22,145 nt of DNA from Eubacteriales bacterium (lineage in GTDB: Bacteria > Bacillota_A > Clostridia > Christensenellales > Aristaeellaceae). Both the position numbers and the translations under genes were made by a program. Positions 14,012 through 22,004 of this stretch are shown here, piece after piece. Location: contig JAUMYC010000014.1 in assembly GCA_030528845.1 (NCBI GenBank), forward strand, positions 1 to 22,145. The letters run 5' to 3'. The notes beneath the pieces are model-generated. The model had not been told where the DNA came from. It did no database searches and saw nothing but the letters and a program-made list of their open reading frames with translations. Numbering within the stretch: position 1 is the stretch's first letter; every line of letters begins with the position of its first letter.

Positions 14012-14629
14012 ATGAAAACAAACCTTCGGATTCTGCTCGTTTCGGCCCTGCTGCTCTTGACGACTCTCTGCCTGCCCGCCTGCGCGCAGGAGGCCCCCGC
14101 CGCTCCCTCTCTGACAGAGCGCCTGTTTCTGCTCTTCGGCGGGGAGGAAGCGGCCGTGCTCGAGGCGCTGGGCTCTCCGGAAGCGGCCGACGCCGAGGAG
14201 CGCGGCGCGCAGCGGACGCTGCACATCGCCCTTCCCGAGGGCAGTGCGCCCGCGTCCGCCCGCCTGACGTTCTACAACGGCGTGCTGATGGCCTGCGAAT
14301 ATACCTTTGAGGGCCACGAAGCCGCCCTGCTCCATGCGCAGGCCTGCCTTACCGGGCTGCAGGAGCACATCGGCGAGATGACCACCTATCCGGCCATGAG
14401 CGCCGACGGCAAAGCGCGCCTGAACACCGTGGAAGATCTCTCCGCGCTGCAGGAGATGTACACCTATTACGAAGACTGGACGCCCGAGGTGCCGGAGGAG
14501 GTCGTGCGCCGGATGCTCGGCGACACGGAGCCCTCCCGCATAGACCTGCGGCTCGAGCTGAGCGTTTACCCGGAGGAGCTTGCCGTCGTGTCCATGAAGT
14601 ACATGGCGATCCGCAGCAGCCTGCAATAG
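14012..14629 (+). CDS. Predicted secreted protein or lipoprotein of unknown function
   Basis: I do not recognise the family. The 205-residue protein starts with a clear signal peptide: basic MKTNLR, a hydrophobic core rich in Leu (7-20), then LPAC, a possible lipobox with Cys24, although Pro before the Ala is unusual; cleavage after ACA by signal peptidase I is the alternative. The mature part is acidic, has no membrane helix, and includes a duplicated-looking pattern of short strands (LTFYNGVLMACEYTFEG and LRLELSVYPEELAVVSMKY). AAAGGAG (13996-14002) lies 9 bases before ATG 14012. It is a single-gene unit with its own promoter and terminator. Confidence 0.75.
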   Translation: MKTNLRILLVSALLLLTTLCLPACAQEAPAAPSLTERLFLLFGGEEAAVLEALGSPEAADAEERGAQRTLHIALPEGSAPASARLTFYNGVLMACEYTFEGHEAALLHAQACLTGLQEHIGEMTTYPAMSADGKARLNTVEDLSALQEMYTYYEDWTPEVPEEVVRRMLGDTEPSRIDLRLELSVYPEELAVVSMKYMAIRSSLQ

Positions 14630-14636
14630 ACAACAC

Positions 14637-14685
14637 GCAAAAAAGCGCCCGCAGAGCACATCGCTCCGCGGGCGCTTTTGCTTTT
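14637..14685. terminator. Bidirectional terminator between the secreted-protein and oxidoreductase genes
   Basis: AAAAGCGCCCGC (14641-14652) pairs with GCGGGCGCTTTT (14668-14679), with an inner GAGC/GCTC stem. A and T tracts on both sides serve the two convergent genes. Confidence 0.88.
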
Positions 14686-14690
14686 CGCGT

Positions 14691-15779
14691 TTAATCAAAG
14701 AACACGGGCTTGCCGGTGCGGTTGGATTCGTAGATGGCCTCGAGGATCTGCGTGACGACGAAGGCCTGCTCGGGCTTGGTGAAGAGCGGGCCGTCGTGCA
14801 TGACGTGATTGATCCACATGCGCGCCTCGCGATCGGCCGGAGAGCCGCCGCCCACGCCGTCATAGAACGCCACGCCGCCCGCGCGCAGGTCGGGAATGGT
14901 GGTGTACAGCTTGGAGAAGCGCTCGCCGTTGAGCCGCAGCGCGCCGTCCGGGCCCTGCATGTCCGCGCCGCCCTTCGTGCCGCAGAGGATGGGCTTGCCG
15001 TCCTGCGGGTCGAGGATGTTGAGCGCCCAGGAGGATTCCAGCACGATCGTCGCGCCGTTTTTCATTTTGACAAAGCCGAAGGCGCTGTCTTCCACGGTGA
15101 ACTTTTCCGGATCCCACGGGCCCCAAGGGTTCGCGGCGTCCTTGGTGTCCGCCAGCTTGCGGTAGGCCGTGCCCACGACCATGGCGGGCTCATAATTGTC
15201 CATCAGCCACAGCGTCACGTCCAGCGCGTGCGTGCCGATGTCGATCAGCGGGCCGCCGCCCTGATTTTCGGCGTCCAGGAACACGCCCCATGTAGGCACG
15301 CCGCGACGGCGCACGGCCTGCGCGCGGGCATAGTAGATCTCGCCCAGATCGCCCGCCTCGCATATCTTTTTCAGATACAGCGCCTGATCGCGATGGCGGC
15401 CCTGATAGCCGATGGTCAGCTTCTTGCCGGTGCGCTTTGCCGCGTCGAGCATCTTCTGCGCCTCGGCGGTGTTGATGGCCATGGGCTTTTCGCACATGAC
15501 GTGCTTGCCGGCCTCGAGCGCATCCACGGTGATGAAGGAATGCTGCTTGTTGGGCGTGAGCACGTGCACCACGTCCAGATCCAGCTTGAGCAGTTCTTTA
15601 TAATCGGTAAAGATCTGCGCGCCCTCGACGCCGTATTCCTGCGCCGCCTTCACCGCGCGCTCTTCGATCAGATCGCAAAACGCGACCATTTCCACTTCCT
15701 CGATCTTCTTGAGGGAGGGCATGTGCTTGCCAAAGGCAATGCCGCCGCAGCCGATGATGCCAATACGTACCTTGTCCAT
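14691..15779 (-). CDS. Gfo/Idh/MocA family oxidoreductase
   Basis: Predicted NAD(P)-dependent dehydrogenase of a sugar, cyclitol or derivative. The 362-residue protein has the Rossmann motif GIIGCGGIA (7-15), EKP (97-99) and the classical C-terminal signature GGGPLIDIGTHALD (174-187), with Asp180 and His184 in the expected catalytic positions. Unlike the oxidoreductase at 9770, the family motifs are intact, so the two are diverged paralogs. The chosen start has GGAAAGG 9 bases upstream; an ATG three codons earlier directly abuts that box. It follows the alcohol dehydrogenase gene by 62 bases without a terminator, so the two are most likely one operon controlled from the promoter at 17067-17095. 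Confidence 0.92.
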   Translation of the reverse strand: MDKVRIGIIGCGGIAFGKHMPSLKKIEEVEMVAFCDLIEERAVKAAQEYGVEGAQIFTDYKELLKLDLDVVHVLTPNKQHSFITVDALEAGKHVMCEKPMAINTAEAQKMLDAAKRTGKKLTIGYQGRHRDQALYLKKICEAGDLGEIYYARAQAVRRRGVPTWGVFLDAENQGGGPLIDIGTHALDVTLWLMDNYEPAMVVGTAYRKLADTKDAANPWGPWDPEKFTVEDSAFGFVKMKNGATIVLESSWALNILDPQDGKPILCGTKGGADMQGPDGALRLNGERFSKLYTTIPDLRAGGVAFYDGVGGGSPADREARMWINHVMHDGPLFTKPEQAFVVTQILEAIYESNRTGKPVFFD

Positions 15780-15841
15780 TTCCTTCATCCTTTCCGTATA
15801 TCCTTGATGGAGCCGCGAAGGCTCCCGGTCCCCGTTTCTCT

Positions 15842-17029
15842 TCAGGCCTCTTCCGCGAGGGCGTAGATCGCCTCGCAGTCCGGCCAGTCGAGCTTTTTGA
15901 GCCCGCCCAGCCGCACGGGCTTGCCGTCCACGATGCGGCAGGCCTTTTTAGCCATCAACTCGTAGTTTTCGTGCGGCACGCCCAGCTCCGCGAGCGTGAC
16001 GGGCAGACCGAGGCTGCGGAAGAACTCCGTCAGGCGGCGGATGCCCTCCAGACAGATGGCCTCCGGCTCGCGGAAGGACATCTCCACGCCCATCACATTG
16101 ACGGCGAACTGCACGAACATGCCGATATTCTCTTTATAAACGTACTTCATCCACGCGGGGGTGATGACGCTCAGGCCCGCGCCGTGCGCCACGTCGTAGA
16201 GCGCGCTGAGCTCGTGCTCGAGCTTGTGGCTGGCCCAGTCCTGCTCGCGGCCCACGCCCAGCAGGTTGTTGTGAGCGATCGTGCCCGCGTAGCCCACCTC
16301 GAACCACGCGTCGTAATCGCACGGATTTTGCATCAGCTTCGGCGCGTTTTTGATGATCGTCTTGAGCGTGGCCTCGCAAAGGCCGTCGATCAGGTCGGTG
16401 TGCAGTGTGTTGGTGAAATAGCGCTCGAAGATGTGGCTCATCATGTCGCACACGCCGTTTGCGATCTGATCCTTGGGCAGAGTGAAGAACAGCTCCGGGT
16501 TCACGATGGAGAACACCGGGCGGATGAGGTCGTCCGCATAGCCGAGCTTGCGGTTCTCCGCCTCGTTGGTGAGCACAGAATTATAGCTCGATTCCGAGCC
16601 CGTCGCCGGCAAGGTGAGGATGGTGGCCAGCGGCAGCGCGTCCTGCGCCTTCGGCCCGCCCATATAAAACTCCCACACGTCGCCGTCGTATTTTGCGCCG
16701 ATGGCCGTCGCCTTCGCGCTGTCGATGACGCTGCCGCCGCCCACGGCTAAAATGAAATCGATCTTTTCTTCCCTGCAAAGGCGCGCCGCCTCGCGCACCA
16801 GCTCCACGCGCGGGTTCGGCTGCACGCCGCCCAGCTCGATATATTCCACGCCCGCCTCGCGCAGGGAGGCCGTGACCGTGTCATACAGCCCGCTGCGCTT
16901 GATGGAGCCGCCGCCGTAATGCAAAAGCACCTTCGTGCCGCCATACTGCTTCACCAGCTCGCCCGCGCGGCCCTGCGTGTCCTTTCCGTAGATCAGATGC
17001 GTCCGGTTTTTGTATTCAAAATTCAGCAT
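15842..17029 (-). CDS. Iron-containing alcohol dehydrogenase (YqhD/BdhA-like)
   Basis: Predicted NADPH-dependent alcohol/aldehyde reductase. The 395-residue protein begins with NFEYKNRTHLIYGKDT, typical of the butanol-dehydrogenase branch, and has GGGS at 39-42 (NADPH-binding loop of YqhD) and GGGSVIDSAKA at 97-107. The four metal ligands line up with those of YqhD: Asp195 and His199 (CDMMSH), His268 (ASHKLEHEL) and His282 (DVAHGAG). ATG 17029 follows AAGGAAGG by 10 bases; the longer frame upstream runs through the promoter and is not used. It is the first gene of an operon with the oxidoreductase, divergent from the rpiR-type regulator. Which alcohol or aldehyde it acts on is unknown. Confidence 0.93.
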   Translation of the reverse strand: MLNFEYKNRTHLIYGKDTQGRAGELVKQYGGTKVLLHYGGGSIKRSGLYDTVTASLREAGVEYIELGGVQPNPRVELVREAARLCREEKIDFILAVGGGSVIDSAKATAIGAKYDGDVWEFYMGGPKAQDALPLATILTLPATGSESSYNSVLTNEAENRKLGYADDLIRPVFSIVNPELFFTLPKDQIANGVCDMMSHIFERYFTNTLHTDLIDGLCEATLKTIIKNAPKLMQNPCDYDAWFEVGYAGTIAHNNLLGVGREQDWASHKLEHELSALYDVAHGAGLSVITPAWMKYVYKENIGMFVQFAVNVMGVEMSFREPEAICLEGIRRLTEFFRSLGLPVTLAELGVPHENYELMAKKACRIVDGKPVRLGGLKKLDWPDCEAIYALAEEA

Positions 17030-17066
17030 TTTTTCTCTCGCCTTCCTTTCGCATAGCTCCGCTTTC

Positions 17067-17095
17067 ATATTACCAACATGCGCGGGCGCGGTCAA
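17067..17095 (-). promoter_or_regulatory. Sigma-A promoter of the alcohol dehydrogenase operon
   Basis: On the minus strand TTGACC (17095-17090) and TAATAT (17072-17067) are 17 bases apart, with TGG before the -10. It lies about 38 bases upstream of the start codon. Confidence 0.68.
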
Positions 17096-17167
17096 GAGAG
17101 AATTCTCCTCCTCTGCGCACAGCCAAAGCCCGGCAAATTTGCAGTATTTCATGCCATAATGCTGCGT

Positions 17168-17210
17168 ATTGCAAAAAATCGATGCAGGAGATGCATCTTT
17201 GTCTTGCAAT
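17168..17210. promoter_or_regulatory. Large palindrome, probable operator of the divergent promoters
   Basis: Two 19-base arms (17168-17186 and 17192-17210) match as inverted repeats at 15 of 19 positions: ATTGCAA...GATGCA, a GGAGA centre, TGCATC...TTGCAAT. The right arm covers the -35 of the rpiR promoter. A further perfect palindrome, GCAAATTTGC (17133-17142), carries the same core. Confidence 0.6.
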
Positions 17211-17232
17211 TTTATCCATTTTCCGCTATACT
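17204..17232 (+). promoter_or_regulatory. Sigma-A promoter of the rpiR-type regulator
   Basis: TTGCAA (17204-17209), a 17-base spacer and TATACT (17227-17232). The -35 box is part of the palindrome at 17168-17210, so a protein bound there would block this promoter. Confidence 0.72.
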
Positions 17233-17267
17233 GTACCCGTTATTTCGCAGGAAGGAGTCAACCGTGC

Positions 17268-18137
17268 ATGGAAAACACGCATGAGCTGATCGACAGACTG
17301 AATCAAAGCGGAAGAAAACTTTCCAAATCGCACAGGCGCATCGCCGAGTGCATCGTCAGTCATTATGATAAAGCCGCCTTTATGACCGCGGCAAAGCTCG
17401 GAGAATATGTGGGCGTGAGCGAATCCACGGTGGTGCGCTTTGCGGCCGCGCTGGGCTACGAGGGCTATCCGCAGCTGCAAAAGGCGCTGCAGGAGCTCAT
17501 CCGCCACCGGCTCACCGCCGCGCAGCGCTTTGAGATGACCACCGACATGGACGACAGTCAGGTGCTCAACAAGGTCTTCAAGGCCGACATCCAGAACATC
17601 CGCTCCACCATGAACGAGCTGGACATCGCCGCGTTCGAGGGCGTGATCGAAAAGATCCTCGAGGCGCGCCATATCTACGTGCTCGGTCTGCGCGCGAGCG
17701 CGCCTCTGGCCGAGTTCTTCGCCCATTATCTCAACTATATCCTCGGCAATATCCACGTCGTCACCTCCGGCGTGAGCGACGTCTTCGAGCAGATCTACAA
17801 GATCTCCGAGGAGGACGTGCTCATCGGCATCAGCTTCCCGCGCTACACCAGCCACACCATCAAGGCCATGCAGTTTGCGCGCAGCCGGGGCGCCACCCTC
17901 GCGGCCATCACCGACGGCCCCCTCTCCCCGCTGAGCTCGCTGGCCGATTTCTGCCTCACGGCAAAATGCGACATGGCCTCCTTTGTCGATTCCATGGCCG
18001 CCCCCTTCTCGCTCATCAACGCGCTGATCGTGGCCCTCGGCCAGCGCAGGCGCGCGCAGGTCGCCTCCAATTTCCGCCGTCTGGAGAACACCTGGGCCGA
18101 ATACAACGTCTATGTGGGCAAGAACAACCCGGAATAA
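17268..18137 (+). CDS. RpiR family transcriptional regulator (HTH + SIS)
   Basis: Predicted sugar-phosphate-sensing repressor or activator. The 289-residue protein has the HTH_6 domain at its N-terminus, with the recognition region AAKLGEYVGVSESTVVRFAAALGY (segments of 41-64), and a SIS phosphosugar-binding domain from about 130 to 260 (HIYVLGLRASAPLAEF, VLIGISFPRYTSHTI). ATG 17268 is preferred because AAGGAG (17252-17257) lies 10 bases upstream; a longer frame from 17169 would run over the promoter. The palindrome at 17168-17210 overlaps its own -35, which suggests autoregulation as well as control of the divergent dehydrogenase operon. The effector is unknown. It is followed after 3 bases by the flavoprotein gene. 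Confidence 0.93.
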   Translation: MENTHELIDRLNQSGRKLSKSHRRIAECIVSHYDKAAFMTAAKLGEYVGVSESTVVRFAAALGYEGYPQLQKALQELIRHRLTAAQRFEMTTDMDDSQVLNKVFKADIQNIRSTMNELDIAAFEGVIEKILEARHIYVLGLRASAPLAEFFAHYLNYILGNIHVVTSGVSDVFEQIYKISEEDVLIGISFPRYTSHTIKAMQFARSRGATLAAITDGPLSPLSSLADFCLTAKCDMASFVDSMAAPFSLINALIVALGQRRRAQVASNFRRLENTWAEYNVYVGKNNPE

Positions 18138-18140
18138 GCC

Positions 18141-19391
18141 ATGAAAAAAGAACAGTACGACGTATTGATCATCGGCGGCGGCGCAGCCGGCATGATGGCG
18201 GCGATCTCCGCCGGCCGCGCGGGCGCGAGCGTGCTTCTTTTGGAGCGCAACGAAAAGCTGGGCAAAAAGGTGTACATCACGGGCAAGGGCCGCTGCAATG
18301 TCACCAACGCTGCCGAGCGCGATTCCTTTTTCAAAAACATCATGCGCAACCCGCGCTTTTTCTTCGCGGCGTATTCGCGCTTTGACAACAATGCCCTGAT
18401 GGACCTGATCGAACAGGCGGGCTGCCCGCTCAAGGTGGAGCGCGGCGACCGCGTCTTCCCCACCTCCGACAAGGCCAGCGATATCACCCGCGCGCTCGAG
18501 GGCGAGATGCGCCGCTGCGGCGCCGAGGTCCGCCTGCAGGCGCGCGTGGAGAAGCTCCTGACCGAAGAAGGGCGCGCTGCGGGCGTGCAGCTCGAAAACG
18601 GCGAGCAGATCCGCTCCGGCAGCGTGATCCTCGCCACGGGCGGCCTCTCCTATCCCACCACCGGCTCCACCGGCGACGGCCACCGCCTCGCCAAGGAGAC
18701 GGGCCACGGCCTGACCGCATGCCTGCCCTCTCTCGTTCCGATCAACACCGTCGAGACATGGCCCTCCACCCTCTCCGGGCTCACGCTCAAAAACGTGCGC
18801 CTGAGCGCTAAGGGGCAGGACGGCAAGCAGATCTACAGCGACCAGGGCGAGATGATGTTCACCCATTTCGGCGTCACCGGCCCGCTGGTGCTCTCCCTCT
18901 CGGCCGTGATGCCGGAGGACGCGCGCGGCGTGCGGCTGGAGATCGACCTCAAGCCCGCGCTGACGCACAAGGCGCTCGACGACCGCCTGCTGCGCGACAT
19001 CCAAGCCAACCCGCGCGCTTCTCTCGCCTCCATCGTCTACGGGCTCGCGCCCCGCGCGCTCGGGCAGGAGATTTTGCGCATCGCGGGCTTCTCTCCGGAG
19101 ACGAAGGCGAGCGAATGGCGCTCGGCAGACCGCAAGGCGCTGGTCTCGCTGCTCAAGGCCCTGCCGCTGACGGCGGCCGGCCTGCGCGGCTATAACGAAG
19201 CCGTGGTCACGCGCGGCGGCGTGCGCGTGAAGGATGTGAACCCCTCCACGATGGAATCCCGCAGGCTGCCCGGCCTGTTTTTCGCGGGCGAGCTGATCGA
19301 CATCGACGCGCTCACCGGCGGCTTCAACCTGCAGCTGGCCTTCTCCACGGGCTACCTCGCCGGAGAAAAGGCCGCAGAAAAAACGCAGTGA
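18141..19391 (+). CDS. HI0933/BaiN/YhiN-type FAD-dependent flavoprotein
   Basis: Predicted FAD-containing oxidoreductase; the physiological substrate of this family is unsettled. The 416-residue protein opens with the dinucleotide-binding motif IIGGGAAGM (10-18) and has the family hallmarks TGKGRCNVTN (47-56), ATGGLSYPTTGSTGDG (165-180), MMFTHFGVTGP (238-248) and, near the end, GELIDIDALTGGFNLQLAFSTGYLAG (segments of 383-408). Length is normal. The ATG lies 3 bases after the rpiR stop with only a weak ribosome binding site, so translation probably depends on the upstream gene. One family member, BaiN, was proposed to act on bile acids, but homologs are nearly universal in Firmicutes and no other bai gene is present. 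Confidence 0.92.
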   Translation: MKKEQYDVLIIGGGAAGMMAAISAGRAGASVLLLERNEKLGKKVYITGKGRCNVTNAAERDSFFKNIMRNPRFFFAAYSRFDNNALMDLIEQAGCPLKVERGDRVFPTSDKASDITRALEGEMRRCGAEVRLQARVEKLLTEEGRAAGVQLENGEQIRSGSVILATGGLSYPTTGSTGDGHRLAKETGHGLTACLPSLVPINTVETWPSTLSGLTLKNVRLSAKGQDGKQIYSDQGEMMFTHFGVTGPLVLSLSAVMPEDARGVRLEIDLKPALTHKALDDRLLRDIQANPRASLASIVYGLAPRALGQEILRIAGFSPETKASEWRSADRKALVSLLKALPLTAAGLRGYNEAVVTRGGVRVKDVNPSTMESRRLPGLFFAGELIDIDALTGGFNLQLAFSTGYLAGEKAAEKTQ

Positions 19392-19402
19392 CCCTTCCAA
19401 AA

Positions 19403-19460
19403 CAAAAAAAACGCACCGGCTCCCTTCCCGCAAAGGAGAAGAGGGCCGGTGTTTTCTTTT
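19403..19460. terminator. Bidirectional terminator between the flavoprotein and DUF4832 genes
   Basis: CACCGGCTCCCTTC (19414-19427) pairs with 19438-19451 apart from one G-U pair and one mismatch. An A8 tract precedes it and TTTTCTTTT follows, serving both convergent genes. Confidence 0.84.
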
Positions 19461-19462
19461 GC

Positions 19463-20932
19463 TCAATAGACCTCCACCGCGCCGAGCACATGCCAAAGGC
19501 CGGCTGTTTCGCCGTCCATCGCAAAGCGCGCGGCGGGCTCGCCCTGCGCGCCGCACAGGCCGACGGCAAGGGTGTATTCGCCCTTGGGCAGGTCGTAGGG
19601 GATCGTGATGCGGATGCGCTCCTGCGCGCTGCCGGGCCGCCAGTTTTTCGCGTCGGCCTCCGTTTTTTCCTTACATACGACCGCGCCCTGCGCATCCAGC
19701 AGCGCCAGATACACGGGCATTTCGCACGGCGCAGGGGCCACGCCGTCGTTTTCCACATACAGATCCACATACAGGCTGTAATCCGTGCGCACGCGCTGCG
19801 GCCACTGCGCCTGACGCACCCAGAAGCGATAGCCGATCTTCTGCGCGATCTGCCCGAGCGCCTGCCGCGCCTCGTCGGAAAGGGAAGAATATTCCGCGCA
19901 GATGTAGGTCGCGCGGCTCTCGAGCGCCATGCGCTCCAGCTGCTGCGCATCCTGCTCCAGCATTTCTCCGGCCTCGTCCGCCAGCCACGCGCCCGCGGGC
20001 GCGTTCAGGCCGTATTCCGCCTCCGGGCGCAGGCGCGCGTCGATCTGCCCGTCCCAGCCGCCGAAACGGAAGAGGTTGATCCAGTCCCACGTCGCTTCGC
20101 TCCGGCCCAGCTCGCTCAGATATGCACCGCCCTCCGGCAGCATCGCCTCGCGGTAGGGTCCCGGCGAGAGCACGCACTGCTCCGGAAAGGCCGTGAAATA
20201 CTGCCAGATATACACGCTCGTCACGTCCGTCATGGGCAGCTTCGGCGCGCCCTCTGCGCTCTTCCATGCGCCGTCCGCGCCCAGCGAGCCCATTTCCACA
20301 TAGGCGATATCCTCGCCGTAATGCTCCTCGATCGCCTGCAGCAGCAGAAAATGCGCATCCTGCAGCGCGGGGTCGGCGTAATCCGGCGCATAGCGCTGCG
20401 CCGCCCCGTCTCCGTAGGGCTTGCCCCCGGTTTTTTCCAGGAGCCAGTCCGGCAGACCCACGCGCCCGTCCTGCGGGTCGAGCACAAGGCGGAAGACGAG
20501 CTGCGCCCCGCGCTCGCGCCATTGCTCGAGGCCGATCTGCTCGTCGTACTGCTCGAAGGCATAGACGCCCTGCTCCGGCTCGAGCTCCCGCCATGTGGGC
20601 ATGACCCAGACAAGGCTCGTCTGCGCCTGCGCGTCCTGATCCTCCTGCGCGCTCAGGGCAATGCCGCTGCGCGGGTTGGAGACCTCTCCCAATGTGGGCA
20701 GAAAGCGCGCCGTCTGCATGCGCGGCAGGTTCAGATAACCCGCCAGCACGATCAGCATCACCAGCGCAGGCAGCACCAGCAGCGAGCTCTTCCTGCCCAC
20801 GCCCATGTTTTTCATTTTCCTCTGCGCGCCCGCGCGCATCCGCACGCCCGCCCGTGAGACGGCCCGCCTCGCCGGGAGCAGCTTCGCGCGCACTTTTCCT
20901 GCCGCAATGCGCATCTTACGATATCGCGCCAA
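19463..20932 (-). CDS. Membrane-anchored DUF4832-type protein with glycosidase-like fold
   Basis: Function unknown; resembles DUF4832 proteins, which combine a TIM-barrel-like domain with a C-terminal beta-sandwich. The 489-residue protein begins with a very basic, Arg-rich segment (1-48) and a membrane helix (about 49-68), giving an outside-facing body. NPRSG (86-90) and WRELEPEQGVYAF (114-126) are the typical opening of the family barrel. The last ~100 residues (YSLYVDLYVENDG...YDLPKGEYTLAVGL) look like a beta-sandwich. The start is TTG at 20932-20930, supported by AAGGAG 8 bases upstream; the first in-frame ATG, at 20914, is too far from that box. It follows the YkvI-like gene by 28 bases, so they form one operon. 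Confidence 0.75.
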   Translation of the reverse strand: MARYRKMRIAAGKVRAKLLPARRAVSRAGVRMRAGAQRKMKNMGVGRKSSLLVLPALVMLIVLAGYLNLPRMQTARFLPTLGEVSNPRSGIALSAQEDQDAQAQTSLVWVMPTWRELEPEQGVYAFEQYDEQIGLEQWRERGAQLVFRLVLDPQDGRVGLPDWLLEKTGGKPYGDGAAQRYAPDYADPALQDAHFLLLQAIEEHYGEDIAYVEMGSLGADGAWKSAEGAPKLPMTDVTSVYIWQYFTAFPEQCVLSPGPYREAMLPEGGAYLSELGRSEATWDWINLFRFGGWDGQIDARLRPEAEYGLNAPAGAWLADEAGEMLEQDAQQLERMALESRATYICAEYSSLSDEARQALGQIAQKIGYRFWVRQAQWPQRVRTDYSLYVDLYVENDGVAPAPCEMPVYLALLDAQGAVVCKEKTEADAKNWRPGSAQERIRITIPYDLPKGEYTLAVGLCGAQGEPAARFAMDGETAGLWHVLGAVEVY

Positions 20933-20960
20933 CGTAACGTCTCCTTCCGTATCCCATCGC

Positions 20961-21944
20961 TCATTCTTTGATAAAGATCGCCAGCACCGGCAGAAGCATC
21001 GCGCAGACGAAGCCCAGCAGCGGATAGGCGACCTGCACGATCGGCGCAAAGCCCACCGCCGAGAGCAGCGCCGCGCCGCCCAGCGCCGCGGTCATGCTCC
21101 ATTTCTCCGGCATCCCCGCCTGACAGAGCTGCCCGCGCAGGCTGAACAGGCCCGTCGCCAGCGTGGACACCGACGCCGCAAACAGCGCGGCCACGCTCGC
21201 CCAAAATCCGAACGCACCCAGCTCTCCCGCCAGCGCCACCGAGGGCAGCGCAAGGTCCGTGTCGCCCAGCCGGCGCAGGGCAATGCACGCCGGCAGGAGC
21301 AGCGCCAGCAGCAGCGCGCCCGTATACAGCCCCGCCCGCGCGGGCGATGCGGCCTTCTGCCCCGCAGAGCAGATGACCCCGGAGGCCAGCGCCACGTTCA
21401 GACAGGCGTAGAGCACGCCCAGCCCGCCCGAGACCACCGCCCCGTTCTGCGCGCACGGCCTGTGCGGCACGTCCTGCGCACAGAGGATGCAATAAAACGC
21501 GAAGATCGCCCCGGCTGTGAGCAGGCCGCCGCCCGCAAGCCGTCTGCCGCTCTTTGCGCCCGCAAGCGCCAGCGCCGCAGCGCAGCAGGCCCCCGTGGGC
21601 CTCGCCCAGCGCGAGGAGAGCGCCAGCGCGCCCAGCTCCGCCGCCGCAGAGCACATCGCGGCGCAGACGATCAACAGCAGCAGCGTATGCGCCGCCTGCA
21701 CGGCCTCGCCGCATTTTTCATCCATTACCCTCGTATACAGCTGCGCGAGCGAAGTGCTCTGCGTGCGCTTCGCCAGCGTGACCAGCATCGCCGTGAGCAG
21801 CCCCGCCGCGATGCTGCAGGCCGCCGCGCCCAGCCAGAGCCAGCGCCCGTGCATGGTAAAAAACGTCGCGATCTCCCGGCCCGAGGCAAAGCCCGCCCCG
21901 ATGATCGCCCCGACCGCCGCCAGCGCCACCGTCCATTCCGCCAT
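20961..21944 (-). CDS. YkvI-like polytopic membrane protein
   Basis: Uncharacterised transporter-like membrane protein. The 327-residue product starts with VGAIIGAGFASGREIATFF (11-29), the conserved first helix of YkvI proteins, which belong to the APC-type transporter fold. About ten hydrophobic helices follow, evenly spread to the C-terminus (AMLLPVLAIFIKE). ATG 21944 has GGCGGTGG 6 bases upstream; an in-frame ATG 54 bases earlier has no such site. A small inverted repeat (CCGCAT/ATGCGG, 21964-21981) lies just upstream of that box. It is cotranscribed with the DUF4832 gene downstream and probably with the acidic gene upstream. The substrate cannot be inferred. Confidence 0.8.
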   Translation of the reverse strand: MAEWTVALAAVGAIIGAGFASGREIATFFTMHGRWLWLGAAACSIAAGLLTAMLVTLAKRTQSTSLAQLYTRVMDEKCGEAVQAAHTLLLLIVCAAMCSAAAELGALALSSRWARPTGACCAAALALAGAKSGRRLAGGGLLTAGAIFAFYCILCAQDVPHRPCAQNGAVVSGGLGVLYACLNVALASGVICSAGQKAASPARAGLYTGALLLALLLPACIALRRLGDTDLALPSVALAGELGAFGFWASVAALFAASVSTLATGLFSLRGQLCQAGMPEKWSMTAALGGAALLSAVGFAPIVQVAYPLLGFVCAMLLPVLAIFIKE

Positions 21945-21963
21945 CGTTGTCCACCGCCTTTCG

Positions 21964-21981
21964 CCGCATGAACTTATGCGG
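21964..21981 (-). promoter_or_regulatory. Small hairpin just upstream of the YkvI-like ribosome binding site
   Basis: CCGCAT pairs with ATGCGG around a 6-base loop, ending 2-3 bases before the ribosome binding region. There is no T-tract, so it is not an intrinsic terminator. It may affect translation or mRNA processing. Confidence 0.35.
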
Positions 21982-22004
21982 GAAAGGGGGCGAGGCATTC
22001 CGGC

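Noticed and set aside
18141..19391. Bile-acid dehydroxylation (BaiN) function for the flavoprotein
   Set aside because: The family is very widespread and other bai genes are absent, so the name alone does not support this role.
17226..19556. A 776-codon open frame on the minus strand opposite the RpiR and flavoprotein genes
   Set aside because: It is antisense to two well-supported genes, crosses a bidirectional terminator and has no recognisable domain or ribosome binding site.
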